DNA from: Cognataquiflexum rubidum
GTDB lineage: Bacteria; Bacteroidota; Bacteroidia; Cytophagales; Cyclobacteriaceae
Reading direction: 5' to 3'
Length of the DNA: 64,000 nt
Assembly: GCF_022538115.1 (NCBI RefSeq)
Contig: NZ_JAKZAL010000015.1
Coordinates: forward strand, 62,001-126,000
In this document: piece after piece, positions 16,422-24,759 of the stretch
How positions within the stretch are numbered: the stretch's first letter is position 1
How the letters are laid out: each line of letters starts with the position of its first letter
Translations under genes and position numbers: made by a program
Notes under the pieces: model-generated
What the model was told of the DNA's origin: nothing
What the model saw: only the letters and a program-made list of their open reading frames with translations
The model's database searches: none

Positions 16422-17624
16422 ATGATCCTGCTTGATTACCCCTATGTATCAGATTTTCTGCTACAGACGATTATTGAAAACAAATTCCCGGTCATCGCCA
16501 CCAAAGAAGCAAAGCAAATTGGAGGCAACAAAGCAATCAATTGGATGGCTGAGGAAGATGCGGCCCGCATTCTCAAGGATAATCCCCACACTCCTATTTA
16601 TACCAATTCGGAAAACAGCATCAGTTGGATCCAACAAAATACCCAAGGAACGGATCTTCCCGAAATCATAGACCTTTTCAAAAACAAGTATAAGTTTAGA
16701 AACCTAATAAAAACGGCCTATCCTGATTACTTTTTCGAAGCTGTGGCAGCGGAAAATCTGAGCGGTATGGATGTTTCAGGATTCAAATTTCCGTTTATCA
16801 TCAAACCTGCAGTGGGTTTTTTCAGCATTGCTGTATACAAAGTGGACAGCCCTGAAGCCTGGACAGGCACAGTGGCAAAGATTGAACAAGACATCATCAG
16901 AACCCAATCTCTCTACCCCAAGGAGGTCATCGACAATACTGAATTTATCATCGAAGAATACATCAGGGGCGAGGAATATGCTTTCGATTGTTATTTTGAT
17001 GGGGAAGGTAATCCGGTGATTTTAAACATCCTGCACCATGTTTTCACCTCAGAAAACGACGTCAGCGACCGGGTGTATTCAAGTTCTCCCGATATCATCC
17101 AAAAACTTCAAAGTCCTATTCATGACTTTCTTGGCGTTATAGGGTCAAAAGTAAAACTCAGAAATTTCCCCTTGCACATTGAAATCAGGATGGACGAGGA
17201 AGGAAAACTTTTTCCCATTGAAGTCAATCCAATGAGATTCGGCGGTTGGTGCACGACAGGAGACCTGTCATGGTTTGCTTATGGAATCAATTCCTATGAA
17301 CATTTCTTTTATTCCAAAAAGCCGGATTGGGAATCCATATTCAAAACCAGAAAAGGTAAAAAATACAGTTTAATCCTTTTGGACAATACCACTGGATTTG
17401 AGCCTCAAGAAATCGCAGGATTTGATTATGAAGCGCTACTGTCAGATTTTGAAAACCCGCTGCATCTCAGAAAAATCGACTTGGACAGGTTTGGAGTTTT
17501 TGGGTTTTTATTTACCGAAACTTCTGAGGGAAATGAATCCGAGCTGACAGAAATTCTCCATTCAGATCTCAAAAAATATATCCAACTCAAATCCGGTTTT
17601 GAAAATAAAGCACTATTGATGTGA
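16422..17624 (+). CDS. ATP-grasp domain protein of unknown substrate
   Basis: 400 residues. An N-terminal nucleotide-independent region (1-95) precedes an ATP-grasp fold: FPFIIKPAVGFFSIAVYKV (P-loop Lys), EFIIEEYIRGEEYAFDCYFD (hinge Glu), and the metal-binding strand LHIEIRMDEEGKLFPIEVNPMRFGGW with Glu and Asn. The enzymes ligate a carboxylate to an amine or thiol through acyl phosphate. The closest look is to the carbamoyl-phosphate/biotin-carboxylase-like group, without a known product. No amino-acid or peptide biosynthesis partner is adjacent. Confidence 0.85.
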   Translation: MILLDYPYVSDFLLQTIIENKFPVIATKEAKQIGGNKAINWMAEEDAARILKDNPHTPIYTNSENSISWIQQNTQGTDLPEIIDLFKNKYKFRNLIKTAYPDYFFEAVAAENLSGMDVSGFKFPFIIKPAVGFFSIAVYKVDSPEAWTGTVAKIEQDIIRTQSLYPKEVIDNTEFIIEEYIRGEEYAFDCYFDGEGNPVILNILHHVFTSENDVSDRVYSSSPDIIQKLQSPIHDFLGVIGSKVKLRNFPLHIEIRMDEEGKLFPIEVNPMRFGGWCTTGDLSWFAYGINSYEHFFYSKKPDWESIFKTRKGKKYSLILLDNTTGFEPQEIAGFDYEALLSDFENPLHLRKIDLDRFGVFGFLFTETSEGNESELTEILHSDLKKYIQLKSGFENKALLM

Positions 17625-17751
17625 CCGTTTTGGTTAAAAGTGGCTGAATCACCTTCGTTAAATGAAGTTTGAGACGAGGTGAAATTGCAATTGAACCTTT
17701 CATCATTCCCAAGAGGTTATTTCCTTGACACTCAAAATCAAAAGAATCCCT

Positions 17752-17759
17752 TAATTTTG
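17752..17759 (+). promoter_or_regulatory. Candidate -7 element for the orphan gene at 17793
   Basis: TAATTTTG matches TAnnTTTG, with TTGACA-like sequence at 17725 (24 bp upstream, slightly long). It favours the internal Met at 17793 over a GTG at 17679, since the longer frame would overlap the promoter. Confidence 0.4.
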
Positions 17760-17792
17760 AGTAAGAATATCCTTCATTTGAATCCAAACAGC

Positions 17793-18551
17793 ATGCATCT
17801 TAGAACAGAAGACCTGACAAGAATCGAAATTGAATATGATTCAGGCGTAATACCACCGCCATACAGTCACATATTCAAGTTAAAAATCGGTTTTGGGAAG
17901 AATTTTCTAGAAACCCAGTTGGACATGGTATATACAGACCGCGAGGAGATTTCTGAGGATGAAATTCTCAATGAGGGTTTTTCGGTGGATGATGATTACC
18001 ATTTTCAGGGTGAAATCCCCAAAGTGTGGGAAAAGCCCCTGCGGGAACTTTACGCCAAGTCAAAATGGTCCAATAAAAAGTTGGATGAAGAAGGCGGTAT
18101 AAAACTTCTTGCAAAAGATTCTCAGGGTCAGATTGTACGGACGGTGCCATTTAACCAAGAAGATTGGCAGTTTTTTTCGCAGGATTATATTCAGGCCATC
18201 TACGAAATCTCTAAAAAAGAAGCACCGCTCACACTTCATTATCTGATAAGAGAAAACGAAACTGTCAATGAAATCAGCTTGACGGTGAAATTTTCAATCA
18301 GAAAAATTGAGGCAACTGTAAATGGAAAAACCAAAGAGGCCGATTGGGACGAAACCAAAGAATTGCTTTCCTTCATTTTTTTACCTGACTATGATTATGG
18401 AATCGCAACCGAGTCAAAGCCAACCCTAAAAGGTCATTTTATCGAGTGCGGCGATGGGTATTGGCATGATATGCAAAAAGGAGTCTTCAATATTGACGAC
18501 TCCTTTGATGCAGTAAGTAAAATTAAGCAAGGTTTTCTCAGACTGATTTAA
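17793..18551 (+). CDS. Cytoplasmic protein of unknown function
   Basis: 252 residues from the Met at 17793 (MHLRTEDLTRIEIEYDSG). I do not recognise the family. No signal peptide or membrane segment is visible; it is acidic with alternating strands (FKLKIGFGKNFLETQLDMVY, LTLHYLIRENETVNEISLTVKFSIRKIEATVNG) and a conserved-looking end (CGDGYWHDMQKGVFNIDDSFDAVSKI). It may be a beta-rich binding domain. Its last 14 bp overlap the end of the convergent gene at 18538, so no terminator can lie between them. Confidence 0.7.
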   Translation: MHLRTEDLTRIEIEYDSGVIPPPYSHIFKLKIGFGKNFLETQLDMVYTDREEISEDEILNEGFSVDDDYHFQGEIPKVWEKPLRELYAKSKWSNKKLDEEGGIKLLAKDSQGQIVRTVPFNQEDWQFFSQDYIQAIYEISKKEAPLTLHYLIRENETVNEISLTVKFSIRKIEATVNGKTKEADWDETKELLSFIFLPDYDYGIATESKPTLKGHFIECGDGYWHDMQKGVFNIDDSFDAVSKIKQGFLRLI

Positions 18552-18993
18552 AATCAGGATTGGCATTGGTGTAGAAATCCCTCACAAAAGCCAAGAGTTG
18601 GTTATCGGTAAGCTTATCACTTGTCTGTACAGACAGCCACTTCCCGTCAAATGATTTGTTTTCGCGCAGGCGGTTGCGCATTTGCTCTTTGGCTACACCA
18701 GGACCAAACAGAAGAATATCATCAAAAGAATGAAGTTTGGTTTCCATCATTTTGTAATATTCATTGAGCTCTTTTTGGGAAATATTATGCTTTCGGTGTT
18801 CATTGTTGGAGGAATGGAGATTTGAGGAAGAGAACCTTGTTTTGTCGCTTCCTTCCCCAACTTCCCGCTTCATGCTTTCAAAAGGGGATTCAATTGTCTC
18901 GATCAAAACGGTGTTCCCCTCATTGAATCCAACAAAATGTGCTTTAGAGTGGTCTATCCACACGCCTACTTGTTTGAATGAATTGCTGTTCAT
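18538..18993 (-). CDS. eRF1/Pelota domain-2-like protein (BaeRF-type)
   Basis: 151 residues. VGVWIDHSKAHFVGF at the N-terminus and FDDILLFGPGVAKEQMRNRLRE, then TSDKLTDNQLLAFVRDFY, resemble bacterial translational-machinery proteins related to the archaeo-eukaryotic release-factor domain. These are proposed to act on ribosomes or tRNA under stress; no activity is proven for this branch. A polar region (SSSNLHSSNNEHRKHNISQ) looks disordered. The end overlaps the plus-strand orphan. Family assignment is from pattern memory and moderate. Confidence 0.6.
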   Translation of the reverse strand: MNSNSFKQVGVWIDHSKAHFVGFNEGNTVLIETIESPFESMKREVGEGSDKTRFSSSNLHSSNNEHRKHNISQKELNEYYKMMETKLHSFDDILLFGPGVAKEQMRNRLRENKSFDGKWLSVQTSDKLTDNQLLAFVRDFYTNANPDFKSV

Positions 18994-19101
18994 ATTATTT
19001 GGGTTTTATTGATTAAATGTTCATTGCTTGGTTTTAAATTTATTTTAAATCCCGAAATTAAGTTACTGTTTTCAGGCCAATGTTCCTTTAAATTAAAGCT
19101 C

Positions 19102-21486
19102 TTAATTTTTGATTTTCGTGTGTTTTTTTGATTCTGCAAGTGCAATGTTTTCTATTCCTTTCAAAAGTGCATCAGGATTGAAAGAAATGCTGTCAATGCC
19201 TTCTTCCACCAAAAAACCGGCAAATTCCGGGTAATCACTAGGGGCCTGCCCACAAAGACCAATTTTGACTTTGGCTTTTTTGGCTGATTGGATTACCATA
19301 GATAACATGCTTTTGACAGCATCATTGTTCTCGTCAAAAATGTCAGAAACTATTTCTGAATCCCGGTCAATCCCGAGAGTAAGCTGGGTAAGGTCATTGG
19401 AACCAATGGAAAATCCATCAAAAATTTCGGCAAACTCTTTGGCAAGGATGACATTACTTGGAATCTCGGCCATGACATAGACTTCCAAGCCATTCTTGCC
19501 TCTTTCCAATCCAAATTCTTTCATAGTCTCCAAGACTTTTTTTCCTTCCTCCACAGTCCTGCAAAACGGAACCATCAGCTTGACATTGGTGAAACCCATG
19601 TCTTCTCTGATGACACGCATCGCCTCACATTCCAATCCAAAACCTGCTTTGTACCGCTCATTATAATACCTGGACGCTCCGCGGAATCCGATCATGGGAT
19701 TTTCTTCTTCCGGTTCAAAAACCTTTCCACCAATCAGCTGCGCATATTCATTTGATTTGAAATCACTCATTCTGACAATCACATCTTTGGGGTAAAAAGC
19801 CGCGGCCACCATCGCAACAGATTCGGATAACTTCTCAATAAAATATTTCTTTTTATCGGGATATTGTTGCGTGATGGCGGAGATGGATTTTTTGTCATTG
19901 GAATCATGAAGCTTATCAAAATCGGCCAAAGCCATGGGATGAATCCTGATTTCATTGCTGATGATAAATTCCATTCTGAGCAATCCCACTCCCTCATTGG
20001 GATAAAAAGAGAACCGAAAAGCCTTGGAAGGGTCAGCTAAGATAAACATTGGCTTGGTTTTAGTCGGCGGCACTTTCTGTAGGTCTATGACTTTTTCTGA
20101 CCACTCTAACTTCCCATCATACACCATTCCCTCATCTCCTTCAATGCAGGAAACGGTAATCATTTGTCCATCTTTCAGTTTTTGGATTGCGTCTCCCGTA
20201 CCTACCACGGCATGGATTCCAAGTTCACGGGCCACAATGGATGCGTGGCTTGTTCGCCCTCCTTTATTGGTCACGATACAAATCGCCTTTCTAAGCATGG
20301 CATTCCAATCCGGATTGGTAATGTCGGCCACGATAATGTCGCCATCCTTTACCTTACCCACATCCTTGACAGAATGGACAATGCAGACAGGTCCGCTTGC
20401 AATGGATCTTCCTACTGCCTTTCCCTTTGTGATCGGGTCCGCCTTGGAGAGCAATTTGTATTCTTTGGTTGTGATTTTCTGATCCTGCCCATGGATGGTT
20501 TCGGGCCGGGCCTGCACGATGAAAATCTCGCCTGTCAACCCATCTTTTGCCCATTCGATGTCCATGGGAAGCTTGTAATGTTTTTCAATTTGGAGACACC
20601 ATTTGGCAAGCAGTTCTACTTCTTCATCTGAAAGAGAGAAAATGTTTTGTTCCAAAGGACTGGTTTTGACGTTGATGATTGGTTTTTCCTTACCGACAGC
20701 GTAGATCATTTTGTTTTCCTTTTCTCCCAATTTCCTGCTGAAAAGGCTTTTTTTACCTTTTTCTATGGATGGTTTGAAGGCATAAAATTCATCCGGATTG
20801 ACCGCTCCCTGTACAATGTTTTCACCCAAGCCCCAAGCAGAAGTAATGTAAATCACATTAGCAAAACCTGACTCCGGGTCAATGGTAAAAGCCACACCTG
20901 CACTGCTGATATCCGATCTGACCATGCGCTGCACACCGGCTGATAAGGCCACCTGCATATGGTCAAAACCATTGTCTATCCTGTATTTGATAGCTCGGTC
21001 ATTGAAAAGTGATACATAGCAACCATGGATTGCCTCAAGGATCCTTTCTTCACCAGCCACATTCAAAAAACTGTTGTGCTGTCCCGCAAAACTCGCCGTC
21101 GGCAAATCCTCTGCCGTAGCAGAACTACGGACAGCAAAAGAAAACCCTTGACCCTCGTTCAATTTTTTAAAAGCAGAGAGAACGTCTTGCTTTACTGCTT
21201 CGGGAATCTTTCCTGAAAGCATAAGTCCCCTACAAGCATCTCCAACTTCGGGCAAATTATTCAACGATTTGGTATCAAGCTTTTGTAATTCCTCGTTCAG
21301 AGAATCGATCAGGTTGTTTTCTTTTAAGAATAGCCTGAATGCTTCTGCAGTAGTCGCAAAACCATCCGGAATCCTGATACCGAGTGGACCCAATTCGTGG
21401 ATCATTTCTCCCAAAGAAGCATTTTTACCTCCTACAATCGCAATATCTTTGTTTCGGATATCTTTAAATGGAATGGCGTACTTCAT
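19102..21486 (-). CDS. ppsA: Phosphoenolpyruvate synthase
   Basis: Converts pyruvate, ATP and water to PEP, AMP and phosphate, the entry step of gluconeogenesis. 794 residues, normal length. Order: ATP-grasp-like pyruvate/ATP domain (GGKNASLGEMI, AVRSSATAEDLPTASFAGQ), swivelling phosphohistidine domain (GGRTSHASIVARELGI, His carrier), and C-terminal PEP TIM barrel (GSNDLTQLTLGIDRDS, catalytic Cys in GLCGQAPSDYPEFAGFLVEEGIDSISFNPD). The active-site residues all appear present. It is a single gene with over 100 bp on each side. Confidence 0.95.
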   Translation of the reverse strand: MKYAIPFKDIRNKDIAIVGGKNASLGEMIHELGPLGIRIPDGFATTAEAFRLFLKENNLIDSLNEELQKLDTKSLNNLPEVGDACRGLMLSGKIPEAVKQDVLSAFKKLNEGQGFSFAVRSSATAEDLPTASFAGQHNSFLNVAGEERILEAIHGCYVSLFNDRAIKYRIDNGFDHMQVALSAGVQRMVRSDISSAGVAFTIDPESGFANVIYITSAWGLGENIVQGAVNPDEFYAFKPSIEKGKKSLFSRKLGEKENKMIYAVGKEKPIINVKTSPLEQNIFSLSDEEVELLAKWCLQIEKHYKLPMDIEWAKDGLTGEIFIVQARPETIHGQDQKITTKEYKLLSKADPITKGKAVGRSIASGPVCIVHSVKDVGKVKDGDIIVADITNPDWNAMLRKAICIVTNKGGRTSHASIVARELGIHAVVGTGDAIQKLKDGQMITVSCIEGDEGMVYDGKLEWSEKVIDLQKVPPTKTKPMFILADPSKAFRFSFYPNEGVGLLRMEFIISNEIRIHPMALADFDKLHDSNDKKSISAITQQYPDKKKYFIEKLSESVAMVAAAFYPKDVIVRMSDFKSNEYAQLIGGKVFEPEEENPMIGFRGASRYYNERYKAGFGLECEAMRVIREDMGFTNVKLMVPFCRTVEEGKKVLETMKEFGLERGKNGLEVYVMAEIPSNVILAKEFAEIFDGFSIGSNDLTQLTLGIDRDSEIVSDIFDENNDAVKSMLSMVIQSAKKAKVKIGLCGQAPSDYPEFAGFLVEEGIDSISFNPDALLKGIENIALAESKKHTKIKN

Positions 21487-21629
21487 GGATAGGTTGTTTA
21501 AGATGGTTTATTGATGAGGATAATTTACTTTGTATATCCAAAAAATAATATGACAGAAATCACTTAAGCTTCTGACTTTCATTTTTATTCTAAATGCCTG
21601 TTCTTTGCAATCTCAAATCATAGCTGAAA

Positions 21630-22364
21630 ATGACCGATTCCAATGGCACACGCATCAATAAATACCTCAGTGAAGTGGGGTTTTGTTCCCGAAGGGAAGC
21701 AGACAAACTCATCGATGCGGGAAGGGTGACAATCAACGGAAAAGTTCCTGAAATGGGAACCAAGATTAACGCCGGAGATGAAATCCGAGTTGATGGAAAG
21801 TTGATTTCGGAACCCAAAGAAGACCATGTTTACATTGCTTTCAACAAACCAATCGGCATCGTCTGTACGACAGATATCAAAGCCGAGAAAAACAACATCA
21901 TCGAATATATCAACCATCCAAAGCGGATTTTTCCGATAGGAAGGTTGGACAAGGAAAGTGAAGGACTTATCCTCCTTACGAGCGATGGAGATATTGTGAA
22001 TAAAATCCTCCGCGCCAAAAACAACCATGAGAAGGAATATGTCGTGACGGTGGACAAACCGATCACCAAAACTTTTATCCATAAAATGGGAAATGGGATT
22101 CCAATTTTGGACACCATTACCAATAAATGTGAAGTACGACAAGTCAGTGCTTACAAATTCAACATTGTCTTGACCCAAGGTCTCAACAGGCAAATCCGGA
22201 GAATGTGCGATTACCTTGGCTACAAAGTCACCAAACTCAAGCGCATCCGCATCATGAATATCATTCTTGACCAACAGATGGGAAAATGGCGCGACTTGAC
22301 AAAAAAGGAAATGACAGAAATAAACTTAATGGTGGCGGACTCTTCTAAAACTTTTAATGATTAA
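21630..22364 (+). CDS. rluF: 23S rRNA pseudouridine synthase, RluF-like
   Basis: 244 residues. N-terminal S4 RNA-binding domain (RINKYLSEVGFCSRREADKLIDAGRVTING), then the RsuA/RluB/E/F catalytic domain with GRLDKESEGLILLTSDG (catalytic Asp) and RQIRRMCDYLGYKVTKLKRIRIMNI. In E. coli RluF modifies U2604 of 23S rRNA; exact position specificity here is inferred. A short C-terminal tail follows. The gene stands alone between ppsA (divergent) and the OmpA-type gene. Confidence 0.88.
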   Translation: MTDSNGTRINKYLSEVGFCSRREADKLIDAGRVTINGKVPEMGTKINAGDEIRVDGKLISEPKEDHVYIAFNKPIGIVCTTDIKAEKNNIIEYINHPKRIFPIGRLDKESEGLILLTSDGDIVNKILRAKNNHEKEYVVTVDKPITKTFIHKMGNGIPILDTITNKCEVRQVSAYKFNIVLTQGLNRQIRRMCDYLGYKVTKLKRIRIMNIILDQQMGKWRDLTKKEMTEINLMVADSSKTFND

Positions 22365-22479
22365 TGAGGTAGGATCAAAATGATCTTCCTCATTATCGGT
22401 CCTTGGCATGATGTTAGAGTAAGTTTAGCTTGTTGGTGTAAGATCATCGACAACTAATTAAAACTAAACATCAATAAGC

Positions 22480-23160
22480 ATGAAAAAACTAAACATAAAA
22501 TCGGGTCTTTTTGCCCATTTCCTAGTGGTCATTTTCTTAATGAGCTGTACAAGTATGAACAACGCTCAAAAAGGAGCAGTGATCGGCGCAGGAACAGGTG
22601 GTGCAGCAGGTGGACTTTTTGGATCAAAGAAAGGCAATACCGCTGAAGGTGCTGTGATAGGAGCAGTCATTGGAGGAGCAGTTGGCGCAGGTGTGGGAAT
22701 ATATATGGACAATCAAGCTGAAAAATTGGAACAGGAAGTAAAAGATGCCGAAATTGAAAGAGTCGGTGAGGCCATTAAAGTAACCTTCGATTCAGGAATT
22801 CTATTTGGTTTTGATTCTTACTCCTTGACTCCAGCTTCTCAGGAAACAATTATGAAGTTTGCAGGTGTCCTGAATGAATATCCTGATACGAACATCACGA
22901 TCAATGGACATACTGACAACCGCGGAACCCATGAATACAACCTTGGGCTATCTAAACAAAGAGCGGAATCTGTGCATAATTATATCAAAATGCAAAAGGT
23001 AAGTTCTGAGAGAATGGTTACAAACGGTTACTCTTATGATACACCTGTAGCAGACAATTCCACAGACGAAGGAAGGGCAAAAAACAGAAGGGTAGAAATC
23101 CTGATCACAGCAAATGAAGCCCTTATCGAAAAAGCTGAAAAAGGAGAAATCAAGAATTAA
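22480..23160 (+). CDS. OmpA-family lipoprotein with glycine zipper
   Basis: 226 residues. A lipoprotein signal ends at Cys23 (VVIFLMSC). A Gly-zipper segment (GAVIGAGTGGAAGGLFG, GAVIGAVIGGAVGAGVGIYMD) inserts in or lines the outer membrane. The C-terminal OmpA domain (about 105-220) binds peptidoglycan, with ITINGHTDNRGTHEYNLGLSKQRAESVHNYI and GRAKNRRVEI. YiaD-type architecture; anchors the outer membrane to the wall. It is closed by the terminator at 23216. Confidence 0.92.
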   Translation: MKKLNIKSGLFAHFLVVIFLMSCTSMNNAQKGAVIGAGTGGAAGGLFGSKKGNTAEGAVIGAVIGGAVGAGVGIYMDNQAEKLEQEVKDAEIERVGEAIKVTFDSGILFGFDSYSLTPASQETIMKFAGVLNEYPDTNITINGHTDNRGTHEYNLGLSKQRAESVHNYIKMQKVSSERMVTNGYSYDTPVADNSTDEGRAKNRRVEILITANEALIEKAEKGEIKN

Positions 23161-23215
23161 TTTGTTCCATGCTTTTAATCTATTGATTAAAGGATTGAAA
23201 AAGTGAAAAATCCAG

Positions 23216-23241
23216 TACCCATAGCCTTGAAACTATGGGTA
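23216..23241 (+). terminator. Terminator after OmpA-family gene
   Basis: Stem TACCCATAG / CTATGGGTA with an 8-nt loop and a run of seven T, 56 bp past the stop codon at 23160. Confidence 0.85.
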
Positions 23242-23319
23242 TTTTTTTGCTCTGATCACAATAGAATCATTTTGATGGAGGTTTATAATGGTCTTTAGGT
23301 CGAAAAAAAATCCAGAATC

Positions 23320-24087
23320 CTACCTCAATCGGATAATCTCTGTCTTCAAGTCCAGGATCATCTGCGAAATATCATCCAGGCTTACCGGCTTGGCTTTATC
23401 TTTTGGATTGGGGAAGTCCGTACTGATAAAGGCCTTCGCTTCCCATATTTCGACGACATCTTCTGCTTTGACTTCATAAGGTTTGTAATGTTCATTGTCA
23501 GAAACCAAAAATAATTTACCGTTTTCTTCGAGGTAATTGAACACCCTTTTGTAAACCACCCCTTCGGAAGAAGTGACAAGAACATATGTTTTGCCGCTTT
23601 TGATATCTCTCAATTGCTCGATATAAGAACCGATAATCACCGTGCCTGCCACCAAGGGAAGCATGCTATCTCCGCTCAGTTCGAATGCCCGGTAAGTCGC
23701 ATTTCGCGAGAGGGTCGGAATATGAAACTGCGGCAAGGATTCCATGTACTCAGGATCCGCAAAACCATTCAGGTATCCGGCAGATGCCTTTTGTCCCACC
23801 ATCGTGATGTTCTCTCGGTCGCTTTCATCGGCTGCAATTGTCAGGATTTTGATTTCTTTGTTTTGTGATCCTTTCCTTCCAAACTGTTGGATGTCGCGAT
23901 GTAACAATTCGTCAATGCTTACTCCGAACAATTCCGAAATGATATCCAAGGCTGAAAGCTTCGGTTCGGATCTTCCGTCTTCATAAGCTGAAATCATGGT
24001 GCGCTGCACACCAAGTTTTTCGGCGAGGTCAGTTTGGGTCAATCCCTTTTCTGTCCTGAGAAATCTAAGATTCTTGGCGAGTATCAT
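23320..24087 (-). CDS. XRE/LexA-like self-cleaving transcriptional regulator (S24)
   Basis: 255 residues. N-terminal helix-turn-helix (LRFLRTEKGLTQTDLAEKLGVQRTMISAYEDGRSEP, 5-45), linker, and S24 peptidase domain. A predicted cleavage bond is Ala103-Gly104 (KASAGY); the dyad is Ser141 in SGDSMLP and Lys180 in VVYKRV. Such proteins repress until RecA filaments or another signal triggers self-cleavage, as LexA and phage CI do. The upstream 85-residue gene ends 10 bp before this start, so they form an operon whose leader contains several dyads (24390-24450) that may be its own operators. Confidence 0.9.
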   Translation of the reverse strand: MILAKNLRFLRTEKGLTQTDLAEKLGVQRTMISAYEDGRSEPKLSALDIISELFGVSIDELLHRDIQQFGRKGSQNKEIKILTIAADESDRENITMVGQKASAGYLNGFADPEYMESLPQFHIPTLSRNATYRAFELSGDSMLPLVAGTVIIGSYIEQLRDIKSGKTYVLVTSSEGVVYKRVFNYLEENGKLFLVSDNEHYKPYEVKAEDVVEIWEAKAFISTDFPNPKDKAKPVSLDDISQMILDLKTEIIRLR

Positions 24088-24097
24088 ATGAATTCTA

Positions 24098-24355
24098 TTA
24101 AGCTGAATACAAATAAAAATTGTTATCCTCTTTTTGTTGGTGCATTACCGAGAATGGATTCAAACCCGAGGTTGCCATCCTTCTTCTCTCCAACCGCTCT
24201 TGGATTTCGGCGATGATCTCCCCTACCGGCTTGGGTTCATTTACCAAAAGGTAACCGTATTGAGGTTTCCTCTCATCTTCGATAAAAAACTTCACCTGAC
24301 AATTTCCCGAAGGAAGTTCTTTTTGAGTTACACTGATTTTGTCGATAGCTTCCAT
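24098..24355 (-). CDS. Small conserved protein co-transcribed with the S24 regulator
   Basis: 85 residues, family not recognised. N-terminal half looks like a small beta hairpin (KISVTQKELPSGNCQVKFFIEDERKPQYGYLLVNE), then a basic helix (VGEIIAEIQERLERRRMAT). No membrane or signal segment. It is the first gene of the two-gene operon with the self-cleaving regulator, so it probably responds to the same inducing signal and may be an effector or modulator. Confidence 0.65.
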   Translation of the reverse strand: MEAIDKISVTQKELPSGNCQVKFFIEDERKPQYGYLLVNEPKPVGEIIAEIQERLERRRMATSGLNPFSVMHQQKEDNNFYLYSA

Positions 24356-24389
24356 ATCCTTAGCGTTTTAACAGGAGCTAATATAAAAA

Positions 24390-24406
24390 TGTTATTTTAA
24401 ATAACA
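24390..24406. promoter_or_regulatory. Perfect dyad, candidate operator
   Basis: TGTTATTT-T-AAATAACA, 8-bp perfect arms, 35 bp before the start of the 85-residue gene, where a repressor would block transcription. It overlaps a second dyad (24403-24416). Confidence 0.5.
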
Positions 24407-24416
24407 TATACATGTT
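24403..24416. promoter_or_regulatory. Second dyad, candidate operator
   Basis: AACAT-ATAC-ATGTT. It shares the ACATATAC core with the dyad at 24436 and overlaps the first dyad by 4 bp. Confidence 0.4.
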
Positions 24417-24435
24417 TATAAAATTAACCTTTATA

Positions 24436-24450
24436 CGACATATACTGTCG
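24436..24450. promoter_or_regulatory. Third dyad, candidate operator
   Basis: CGACA-TATAC-TGTCG; contains ACATATAC followed by TGT like the second dyad. The two centres are about 33 bp apart, roughly three helical turns. Confidence 0.4.
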
Positions 24451-24504
24451 CAGTAATTGAAAGATTGGAAAATTCGGAATTGGAAAATTGAAGGGAAGAT
24501 ATCC

Positions 24505-24617
24505 TGGATATATGCTTCTTTGCCACTAACCCTATATTCTTTTTCCGTCAGGACGGAAGACCGAAGTACCGGGCATTTCAGTCCGCAGACAAGAATTAAA
24601 ATGGATATCCAATCTAC
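24505..24617. repeat. Dispersed intergenic repeat R, copy 1
   Basis: Shares long blocks with 31243-31388: GCTTCTTTGCCA, TAACCCTATATTCTT, GACGGAAGAC, GTACCGG, ATTTCAGTC, GCAGACAA and ATGGATATCCAATCTAC at the right end. GGATAT occurs at both ends. This copy is about 33 bp shorter than the other. No coding potential is shared in frame. Confidence 0.7.
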
Positions 24618-24660
24618 TTTTTTCAAATCCTACTGAAATCTTCCCTCACTAAAGAATAAA

Positions 24661-24720
24661 CAATTACAACAATTACAACAATTACAACAATTACAACAAT
24701 TACAACAATTACAACAATTG
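24661..24720. repeat. 9-bp tandem repeat, about 6.7 units
   Basis: Unit CAATTACAA is repeated six times without error, then a partial CAATTG. It lies in the gene-free stretch between the Tex gene and repeat R. The unit contains the same ATTACAA core found in the hairpin repeats at 2.6-4.3 kb. Confidence 0.95.
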
Positions 24721-24759
24721 AATCAAACCTTGAAACTTTCCAACTTTGAAACCCTTCCC

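Noticed and set aside
24661-24720. Tandem array as a CRISPR
   Set aside because: Units are 9 bp and contiguous without spacers, and no cas gene is near.
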